A DNA stretch of 64,000 bases, from positions 43,943-107,942 of the forward strand of contig NZ_FRBL01000014.1 in the NCBI RefSeq assembly GCF_900142605.1. Reading direction: 5' to 3'. Source of the stretch: Chitinophaga jiangningensis. GTDB taxonomy: Bacteria > Bacteroidota > Bacteroidia > Chitinophagales > Chitinophagaceae. The notes under the pieces are model-generated. The model was not told the DNA's origin. It saw nothing but the letters and a program-made list of their open reading frames with translations, and ran no database searches. The translations under genes were made by a program, and so were the position numbers. Shown piece by piece: positions 54,101-63,500 of this stretch (positions are counted from its first letter, which is position 1; each line of letters opens with the position of its first letter).

Positions 54101-56359
54101 TTAGTGCACAATTACCTCATCTGCAAAGAGAAAGCCCTTTTGCGCATTCTTCGCTTTGATACGGATATACCTGGCTGTTTTTCCATTTAATTCGAACCGG
54201 AATTTCCGGAAAGTGAGTGCAGGGATATTATCCGGAATATCATTTTTTTGCAGTTGTATTGTCTGAAACCCTTTACCATCCTGGGATACAGCTACCTCCA
54301 CTTCAGAAGGGATATAGATACCCACACCGGTCAGCTGCATGAAATTCATGCTGACGTCGCTGAGCTTTTCGGCCGTTCCCATATCCACAGTTACATCCAT
54401 ATCGTGGGCTTCAAACCCTTGCCATTGCCCATCTCCGTAGGAAACGCCACCCCGGTAACCGTTGGTGAGCGTACTTTGTTTTTGTGCGGGATAATTTTTA
54501 CTGTACGGGAGATTGTAGGTGACGCTTTTGCCCACCGCTTTGTGAAAGTCGGCCTCCAGCAAGGCTGGAGTACCTTGCAGCATGGTGTCGCGAAATACAG
54601 CGGCACGGATCAGGGCAGGGCCGTTGAAGGTAACAGGGCCCGAATACAGTGTGGAAGTCGCGTTAGGCGTGGTTCCATCCATGGTATAGCGGATCTGCGG
54701 TTGGAATTGTTCCGATGTAAATGTTACCGTGGTTTGCTTCGTTTGGTAATTGATCACCGGCACAATGGTAACCGTATAGGAAGGCCTGAAATAATTTACG
54801 TTTAGCCGTTGGAGTAGGAGGTAGTGAGATTGGAGTCGCGCTTTGAATGCTTCAAAGTTTTTGTGTGCGGTATCGCTCCAGGCTACTTCCGAGAGGGCAA
54901 TGATCCTGGGATAGGCCATGTACTCCAGATGTGCTGGCTGGGGGATGAGTTCCGTCCAGATATTGGCTTGTACACCGAGTATATGTTTGGCTTCCCCTGC
55001 TGAAAGGGCGGCTGGTACAGGGTTGTAGCTGTATACTTTTTCCAGTGGCACGTAGCCGCCCTGTGCTTCCGGTTGGGTAGCGGGATCAGCCTGGTAGTGG
55101 TCGAAGTAGCAGTAGGCACCGGGTGTCATGATCACGTTGTGGCCTGCTTTGGCGGCGGCGATGCCGCCGTTTTCTCCCCGCCACGACATTACGGTGGCAT
55201 CAGGGGCGAGGCCGCCTTCCAGGATTTCATCCCATCCGAGGAGGTGGCGCTGGTGGGATTTCAGAAAATGTTCCATACGGCGGATGGCGTAACTCTGTAG
55301 TTCATCTACGTCTTTCAGGTTTTGTGTTTTGATACGTTGCTGGCATTTGGGACAGGTTTTCCAGGCGGATTTGTTGGCTTCATCGCCACCCATATGTATA
55401 TAGACGGAGGGAAATATGTCCATTACTTCGAGCAGTACTTTTTCGAGGAAATCGAATGTTTGATCATTGCCAAGGCAGAACTCACTGTTTTTATAGGGGA
55501 TGCCGGAGCAGGATAGCTGTGGATAAACGGCAAGCACTTCTTCAGAGTGGCCTGGCATTTCGATTTCCGGGATGACGGTGATTCCGCGTTTGGCGGCATA
55601 GGCCACGATTTCTCGGGCCTGTTCCTGGGAGTAGTAGCCGCCGTAGGCATTCGGATCGCCTTCGTGTGCGTAGCGGTGGCCGGTGGCTGCCCAGTCCTTC
55701 CAGGTGTTGCCATAGCGCCAGGCGGCCGTTTGTGTAAGCTCAGGGAACTGTTTGATTTGTAAACGCCAGCCGGCACCATCGGTGAGGTGCCAGTGGAAAG
55801 TATTCATTTTGTAGAGCCACATCAGGTCAAGAAATCGCTTGATATAGGATACGGGGTAGAAGGTGCGGGATACGTCGAGCATTACGCCGCGGTGTCCGAA
55901 GCGGGGGTGATCGTTAATGGTGACGGCAGGGACCAGGTTGGTGTCTGGCTGGAGGAGTCGCAGCTGCATTAGTGTTTGTGCTCCGCTGATAGCGCCGGCG
56001 GCGTTGCGGGCATAGATGGATATGGAGGACGGTGTAACCTGTAGCTGGTAACCGTTGCTGTCGGGCACGATCCGGGAGTCTGCTTCCAGGATACGTAGGG
56101 TTCCGGCAAAGTCCACTTTATTTCTCCCGGAAAAAACCTTTACGGGCTGTTGTTGGGTGGCCAGTAATTCCGCTATGTTTTTAAAGGCAGGCGAGGCGAT
56201 GATTTGCATGTTTTGGGTCCATTGGAAATGGCCTTCATGGCTGGTGATTTCCTGTGGGTGGGGGATGAGGTTCAGGTTAGGTTTAACCTGGGCAAGGGTA
56301 GCGGCGTAGGTTGCAGCAATGGCGGTAGCCATTAAGGCAAGGCGTTTGATCATGTTCAC
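54101..56359 (-). CDS. Beta-N-acetylhexosaminidase, glycoside hydrolase family 20
   Basis: A 752-residue exported enzyme that removes terminal GlcNAc or GalNAc, for example from chitin oligosaccharides or glycans. A signal peptide ends at about residue 23 (AATLAQ). The GH20b domain (about 27-150) precedes the TIM barrel, whose catalytic pair is Asp326-Glu327 in IHMGGDEANK. Further motifs are GVMLDVSRTFYPV near 158-170, NTFHWHLTDGAGWR and PEIEMPGHSEE. The C-terminal 200 residues hold a chitobiase-like/FN3 segment (YTMDGTTPN) and an F5/8-type domain (YGDGQWQGFEAHDMDVTVDMG). It is transcribed alone on the minus strand. The subtrate spectrum is not evident. Confidence 0.94.
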   Translation of the reverse strand: MNMIKRLALMATAIAATYAATLAQVKPNLNLIPHPQEITSHEGHFQWTQNMQIIASPAFKNIAELLATQQQPVKVFSGRNKVDFAGTLRILEADSRIVPDSNGYQLQVTPSSISIYARNAAGAISGAQTLMQLRLLQPDTNLVPAVTINDHPRFGHRGVMLDVSRTFYPVSYIKRFLDLMWLYKMNTFHWHLTDGAGWRLQIKQFPELTQTAAWRYGNTWKDWAATGHRYAHEGDPNAYGGYYSQEQAREIVAYAAKRGITVIPEIEMPGHSEEVLAVYPQLSCSGIPYKNSEFCLGNDQTFDFLEKVLLEVMDIFPSVYIHMGGDEANKSAWKTCPKCQQRIKTQNLKDVDELQSYAIRRMEHFLKSHQRHLLGWDEILEGGLAPDATVMSWRGENGGIAAAKAGHNVIMTPGAYCYFDHYQADPATQPEAQGGYVPLEKVYSYNPVPAALSAGEAKHILGVQANIWTELIPQPAHLEYMAYPRIIALSEVAWSDTAHKNFEAFKARLQSHYLLLQRLNVNYFRPSYTVTIVPVINYQTKQTTVTFTSEQFQPQIRYTMDGTTPNATSTLYSGPVTFNGPALIRAAVFRDTMLQGTPALLEADFHKAVGKSVTYNLPYSKNYPAQKQSTLTNGYRGGVSYGDGQWQGFEAHDMDVTVDMGTAEKLSDVSMNFMQLTGVGIYIPSEVEVAVSQDGKGFQTIQLQKNDIPDNIPALTFRKFRFELNGKTARYIRIKAKNAQKGFLFADEVIVH

Positions 56360-56480
56360 GATGTCTTTAGTTGCCGCGAAAATAGGGGAAATAAAAGAAT
56401 ATGACTGCCTTAGGGGTGGTAACCGGTTTGTTTTTAGGGAGATGTTAACCTTTGCCAGGCGGAGTGGTGGAGGAAATTAA

Positions 56481-56511
56481 AAAAGGGAACTTCTGTCGGA
56501 AGTTCCCTTTT
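56481..56511 (-). terminator. Terminator of rplT
   Basis: AAAAGGGAACTT (56481-56492) pairs with AAGTTCCCTTTT (56500-56511); on the minus strand the stem ends in a T-run (TTTTTTAAT). It lies 30 bases after the rplT stop. Confidence 0.82.
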
Positions 56512-56540
56512 CAGGTATTTACACTAAGTAAAAGTAGTAA

Positions 56541-56885
56541 TTACTTTACAGAAGCAACCAGTGTTTTGAAAGTTTCTGGTTCATTCATAGCCAGGTCAGC
56601 CAGAACTTTTCTGTTCAGCTCAATACCTTTACCTGCTAATTTGTTCATGAATACAGAGTAGGTCAGACCTTCTGCTCTTACTGCAGCGTTGATACGAGCG
56701 ATCCACAGCTGACGGTAATTTCTTTTCTTCAGTTTACGACCCACATAGCTATAAGTCAGACCTTTTTCGAGGACGTTCTTCGCTACGGTGTAAACATTTT
56801 TCCTTTTGCCATAGAAGCCTTTGGCTTGCTTTAAGATCCTTTTTCTACGGGCTCTTGAAGCTACGGCGTTAACTGAACGAGGCAT
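56541..56885 (-). CDS. rplT: Ribosomal protein L20
   Basis: A 114-residue protein, normal for L20, starting [20 protein letters not shown]. It binds 23S rRNA early in 50S assembly. The [25 protein letters not shown] segment is the family signature. It is co-transcribed with rpmI (43 bases upstream on the minus strand). In most Bacteroidota it directly follows infC-rpmI; here it lies 9 kb from infC and on the opposite strand, as after an inversion. Confidence 0.97.
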   Translation of the reverse strand: MPRSVNAVASRARRKRILKQAKGFYGKRKNVYTVAKNVLEKGLTYSYVGRKLKKRNYRQLWIARINAAVRAEGLTYSVFMNKLAGKGIELNRKVLADLAMNEPETFKTLVASVK

Positions 56886-56928
56886 TTTTTGTCTTTTTTC
56901 TCAGGTTATAAAATTCGATTTACTTAGA

Positions 56929-57126
56929 TTAGCGCATGCAAAGCATTCTCTTCACGAGATTCAGGTTTGCTTCGTTAACCAGCGTACTACCTCTCAGGCT
57001 ACGTTTTCTCTTGGTAGCTTTTTTGGTCAGTAAGTGACTTTTGAAGGCCTTGAACCGCTTAATCTGTCCGTTCCCGCCAACTTTGAAAGTTTTCTTAGCA
57101 CGGGAATGTGTCTTGAATTTAGGCAT
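56929..57126 (-). CDS. rpmI: Ribosomal protein L35
   Basis: A 65-residue basic protein, standard L35 length, starting [20 protein letters not shown] with the [20 protein letters not shown] core. It stabilises the 50S subunit. It precedes rplT in the same transcript, from a promoter just upstream (57147). Its separation from infC is discussed under findings. Confidence 0.97.
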   Translation of the reverse strand: MPKFKTHSRAKKTFKVGGNGQIKRFKAFKSHLLTKKATKRKRSLRGSTLVNEANLNLVKRMLCMR

Positions 57127-57146
57127 CTTACATCAAATTTGGTCTG

Positions 57147-57154
57147 CAAAGGTA
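57147..57154 (-). promoter_or_regulatory. Promoter -7 element of rpmI-rplT
   Basis: On the minus strand TACCTTTG (57154 to 57147) fits TAnnTTTG, 20 bases upstream of the rpmI ATG. The -33 box is unclear (a TTTG lies only 12 bases upstream). It shows rpmI-rplT do not depend on infC for transcription. Confidence 0.6.
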
Positions 57155-57551
57155 GGGAAAAATAATCAAAAAACACAGTCCTGCTGAAATTTCTCAGATT
57201 TCCACCGCCCTGTGGAAAAAAAAATCAAAAAATCTTCCGAATCATTAACCCTTTGAGAATCAGGGAGCAATTACATTTCTCCAACTACTCTAGTAAAATT
57301 TATCATATTATAATTATTATCACTTTTTTTATTTTTCTATATTATCGTTAATTTTAATTTTATAATTAGCCGATTTTAGCCATATCGCGTTTAAACACCG
57401 ATGCCTATGAAAACATTTTACACACCACAAAACGCCCGCCGGCGCCGAGATTCCGGCGTTTTTCACCGATGTATGCAGTTAAAGCAACGAAGGCATTGAC
57501 GGCCTGACAATCCGCCAATCTGATACTTTTTTGATTTAACCGATTACACCT
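57155..57551. promoter_or_regulatory. AT-rich divergent gap between rpmI and the giant secreted protein
   Basis: About 400 bases, very AT-rich at 57290-57370. One GC-rich hairpin, AAAACGCC (57429-57436) with GGCGTTTT (57454-57461), lies about 90 bases before the giant gene and could be a leader hairpin or an attenuator. No clear -7 element was found for the giant gene and no RNA gene or open frame is supported. Confidence 0.35.
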
Positions 57552-60500
57552 ATGAAAAGATTTCTTACCCTCATATTACTGATACTGTCGTTCCTGCTCG
57601 TCAGGCAGGGGGTGATGGCGCAATCAAATGCGACACCACCCACCGGCGTGCCGAATAAACCGTTTATGAACATTCCAATAAATGTATGTGCTGGTAACTT
57701 TGCCAGTATAAACGCATTTATATGGGATTCCACCTGGAGACAGAATAATACGGACCGCCAGTTTAGCTATCCGAACGTTAAAGTAGACTGGTCGATTACC
57801 GGGGGAGCTTATGCCGTATTATATAATGGAAAGCCCAATTTACCCAACGGTACCAGGGATACCACCATTACGAACCAGACTTCTGATTCGTATAAAGTAA
57901 ATGCCCTTACCATCCGGTTTAATACCCCTGGGGTGGTATATACTGTTACCGCTAATATTACCTATACAGATTACGGAGGGAAGACTCGAACAGCAACTAT
58001 TACGCGTACGATAACTTCTGTGGACTGTTCAATTACGGTATGTAAAGGAAGTACTACCATGTCATCCGACTTTTATGAAGACTTCGGACGATTCAGAAAG
58101 TATACAGACAACTCACTGAGTGATAAACCTAAACAATATTGGGTTGCCGGTGCTGTTGGTTATACCTATAATAACAATATTTATTATGCCTATAATAATA
58201 CGGGTGGTAACTTCTCCGATAACAGTTACGCGATATACTGGAATACAAAATTAAGAGGTGAGTGGGATAGTGTGGGCGACCACACTGGTAATATCAGATA
58301 TATATCACCTACATCCGATAGCGTGGGTGGTATGCTGATCGCCAACTCTGCAAATGATAAACGAATATTCTATACCCGTGATGTAAATGTTTGTCCAGGT
58401 TCACAGTATAACTTCAGTGCCTGGTTTCTTAATACTAATACAAGAGAAGTATTTAACTCCACCTGTATTCAGGGGAACTCAACCGGTTACCGCTATGCCG
58501 GGGTAACCTTTAAAATTTTAGACTCCTTAGGAAATGTCTTGAAAGAGTTCAAGACATTTGACGTTTCCATGAACCTGAATACATCGGGTGAGCGGTGGTT
58601 ACAATATGGTGGTACTTTTAAAGTGCCAGGAGGATACAAAAAGCTGAAACTGCAGATCGTAAATGATAACGAGGGAGGGTGCGGTAACGATATCGCCATT
58701 GATGATATCAAGTTCAACTACTGCTCTCCTAATATTTATGGATTTGTGGATGGTTTGAAAGATGATGGGGTAACAGAATCAGTACAGTGCGCAGGATCTC
58801 CTATTGATCTCACTGCATGGTACACACCTAATGGATATGATCCTAGTGATCCAAGCAAACCATATGATCCAAACCTGGATTATTTCAGTCAAAAAGTATT
58901 TAGATGGGAATACAGTTATAACCAGACAACCTGGTATACATTAACAGATTCCATCGGAGTAAATACTGCAACAGGTGTTACCGAAAAAATTCGTTATGGC
59001 AGCCAGGATTCTATCCTGCACTTCCTGCCAGGAGCACTGCAAGGTAACCCTACCCAGCCTGTAATACGTTATTACAGGTTGAACATATTTGAGAAAGGCA
59101 ATGAGAATATTAAGGATTGCGGATCACCGTCGACTCCCATTGCTATTACCATCTTACCGAAACCTGTTGTAAAACTATCCTCGTCTGCAATATGCCTTGG
59201 CGACAAGGTAAACTTGACGGTGGAAGGTCAGTACACCCGGTATGAGTGGAAGGCGCCACCGGAAATAGCCGGTATTAAAGATGAAGCCGTAGAAGTTTCG
59301 CCTACTCATAGTACTACGTATACTGCATATGGTTATGCCAACTATGGTAATGGTCGTAGTTGCGTGGACTCCGGATCTGCAACTATTCGTGTGGATACAC
59401 CTGCAATAGTACACGTAACCGGCGGTCCGCTCGAAATTTGTGCCGGCCAAACATCTACCAGCTTCCAGATTGAACCTGAAAACAATAAATATACTATCAG
59501 ATGGACCAGTACCTGGCCAGTGGCACAGGATACGGTTTATGGCAGCACTACTAATCAGCTGAATAATATTTACCCATGGCATGTGGGTGATAACTATTTT
59601 AAAGCGACTGTTACCAAGGGTGTCTGTGTTACCAAAGACTCGCTTTTGATTCAGGTACGGTCAATGCCGATCGCCAAAACCAATCTGGATGAACTGGTTG
59701 GACAGTGTAATAAAACACAGTTCACCATGAAAGCCAATCAACCACTGAGTGATCAGAAGGGTACCTGGACTTTCATTCGTGGTGTGAGCAATGGCACCAG
59801 TACCATTACTAATCCGAACCTGTATAATACCACGGTAAACATCACACCGGCAGGTACGAAGGATACACTGATCTGGACAGTTGTGAATAACAGCAAGTCA
59901 GACTGTATTTCCCGTGATACGGTGATACTGTACAATACCAAGCCGCTCACCGTTCCGAAGACCATGGGTAGTACCCAGGTGTGCGTGGTGGCAGGGGAGT
60001 CGGTAGTACTCAACCTTAATGGTACCAAGCCGGAAAACGAAGGAGAATTTGGTAAGTGGACTTCTAATCCTGTTACCAATATCACCTTTGCAAATGATGC
60101 ATTATATAATACCACTGCAACCATAGTTGGAACAGCCAGTCCTACCAACTACACGCTGTATTGGACTATTAATAATGGTATTTGCCCTGCCGGACCTGCT
60201 GCGTCTATGTCGGTGAGAACAAAAACACCACCTACCATTACAATCACCAATTCTCCGGTATTGGCTTGTAACACCGCACCATCCGTAAGACTGAATATCA
60301 CCAGTGGTAGCAGTACCATCACTGATTACAGTATTACTACAACCGGTGGAAACCCAATGCCTGGATTTGTTCCGGTGACAGCAGCATGGACAGGAGCTTC
60401 CTACATCGACATGGCTATACCGGCAAATACTCCTGCTGGTATATACACCTTTGTAATGAATGTATGGGAGAGAAATACCACTACCAATGAACCACTGGCA

Positions 60501-63500
60501 GGTTGTAGCAAAACAGTCACTTTTACAGTGAACTTATCAGTGCCAACTACACCGCCAACAGATATTACAGTTAATAATGCTGCGCTGTGTGGAACAGGTA
60601 ATGTGTTGCTGACATTAAATGGTGCAGCATTAGGAACTAATCCTGACGGCACTCCTGCCGCGGTTTGGAAATGGTATAAAGGTTCCTGCGGTGGTACGCC
60701 GGTAACTCCGGATAGTGCCAACGCAGACAATTCTGTGGTACTGTTCAGAAATGTAACTGCTACCACTACTTATTATGTGCGTGGAGAAAGTGCCGGTACC
60801 TGCGGTAACTCCATCTGTAAATCCGTAACCGTAACTGTTTATCAGAAACCAGCCGTTCCTACGGCAACACCTGAGCAAACTCATTGCAATGTATCCACCT
60901 TTACGATGGATGCCAGCAATCCTAGTCCTGCAGGTGCCGCCGGCAAATGGTCTATTATCGGAGGTAGTGCAACCGGGGTTGTAATTACCGACCCGGCAAA
61001 TCCTAAAACCACGGTAACCGTTCCAGCCGGCACTTTTGTAGAGCTGAAATGGGCCGTGAGTAACGGGGTTTGTGATTCCGTAAGTACAACAGTTAAATTA
61101 TATAATTATGCAACTAATCCTGCAGCTAATGCAGGCGCAGATCAGGAAGACTGCGGAAGATCCACTCCTTTTAAATTAGGTGCAACTCCTGTAGTTTCTA
61201 CAGGTAATATCCAGCAGATCGGTACCTGGACGGTGCAGTACACTGGTGCTAACACCGCTCCAACTGTAAGCGACATCCACGATCCGGAAGCAACTATCAC
61301 TGTGCCCGTTGGCGACCAGGTGCAACTGACCTGGACGGTGACCAGTATCTTAAATGGTACTATCATCAATCAATGTCCTGCGACTACTGATCAGGTTACA
61401 CTCTATAACTTCGCGAGCAACCCAACTGCAAACGCCGGTGCCGATCAGGACGATTGTGGCAGAACTACTGCCTTCACGCTGAATGCAACACCAGTAGTAT
61501 CAACTGGTAATATCCAACAGGTAGGTACCTGGATTGTTCAATACACTGGTACAAATACAGCTCCTACAGTTAGCAATATCCATGATCCAAAAGCTACCAT
61601 CACGGTAACGCCTGGTGATCAGGTACAATTGACCTGGACAGTAACCAGCATCGTAAACGGTGTAGTAAATACTAAATGCCCGGCTACCACTGACGTAGTC
61701 ACCATCTATAACTACGCTGCTAACCCAGCGGCTAACGCAGGTGCAGATCAGGAAGATTGCGGTAGAACTACAGCATTTACGCTTGATGCAACTCCTGTGG
61801 TATCTACAGGTAACATCCAGCAGATCGGTACCTGGACTGTTCAATACACTGGTGCTAACGCAGCTCCAACAGTAAGTGACATCCATGATCCAAAAGCTAC
61901 CATCACGGTAACGCCTGGTGATCAGGTACAACTGACCTGGACGGTAACCAGCATCGTAAATGGTGTAATAAATACTAAATGTCCGGCTACAACTGACGTT
62001 GTGGTGCTGTACAACTTCGCAGCAAATCCAGCGGCTAGTGCAGGTGCAGATCAGGAAGATTGCGGTAGAACTACTGCCTTCACCCTTGATGCAACCCCTG
62101 TAGTATCAACTGGTAACATCCAGCAGATCGGAACCTGGACCGTTCAATATACTGGTGCTAACGCAGCTCCAATTGTAAGTGACATCCACGATCCCAAAGC
62201 TACCATCACAGTAACACCTGGTGATCAGGTACAGCTGACCTGGACAGTAACCAGCATCGTAAACGGTGTAGTAAATACTAAATGTCCGGCTACCACAGAT
62301 GTGGTGGTTATTCGCAACTTTGATACTGATCCGCTGGCCGAAGCAGGCGCAAATCAGGAAGATTGTGGTAGAACCACTCCATTCACGCTGAATGCGACTC
62401 CGGTTGTTTCAGTAGGAAATATCCAGCAGATCGGAACCTGGACTGTTCAATACACTGGTGCTAACACTGCTCCAACAGTAAGCGACATCCACGATCCAAA
62501 AGCTACCATCACGGTAACACCTGGAGATCAGGTACAACTGACCTGGACAGTAACCAGCATCGTAAATGGTAATATTATTACCAATTGTCCTGCTACTACT
62601 GATCAGGTAACGCTGTATAACTTCGCAGCAAATCCAACTGCTAACGCAGGTGCAGATCAGGAAGATTGCGGTAGAACTACTGCCTTCACCCTTGATGCAA
62701 CTCCTGTGGTATCAATTGGTAACATCCAGCAGATCGGTACCTGGACTGTTCAATACACTGGTGCTAACGCAGCTCCAACGGTAAGCGACATCCACGATCC
62801 AAAAGCTACCATTATGGTAACGCCTGGAGATCAGGTACAACTGACCTGGACAGTAACCAGCATCGTAAATGGTGTAGTAAACACTAAATGTCCGGCTACC
62901 ACTGACGTAGTAACCATCTATAACTTCGCAGCAAATCCAACTGCTAACGCAGGCGCAGATCAGGAAGATTGCGGTAGAACTACAGCCTTCACCCTGGATG
63001 CAACCCCTGTAGTATCCACTGGTAACATCCAGCAGATCGGCACCTGGACTGTTCAATATACAGGTGCTAACACTGCTCCAACAGTAAGCGACATCCACGA
63101 TCCAAAAGCTACCATCACGGTAACACCTGGTGATCAGGTACAACTGACCTGGACGGTAACCAGCATGGTAAACGGTGTTGTAAATACTAAATGTCCGGCT
63201 ACAACTGACGTTGTGGTGCTGTACAACTTCGCAGCAAATCCAGCGGCTAACGCAGGCGCAGATCAGGAAGATTGCGGTAGAACTACTGCCTTCACGCTTG
63301 ATGCAACCCCTGTGGTATCCACTGGTAATATCCAGCAGATCGGAACCTGGACTGTTCAATACACTGGTGCTAACACTGCTCCAACAGTAAGCGACATCCA
63401 CGATCCAAAAGCTACCATCACGGTAACACCTGGTGATCAGGTACAACTGACCTGGACAGTAACCAGCATCGTAAATGGTGTAGTAAATACTAAATGTCCG

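Noticed and set aside
57155..57551. tRNA or small RNA gene in the gap before the giant protein
   Set aside because: No T-loop like sequence or cloverleaf pairing; only AT-rich DNA and one GC hairpin.
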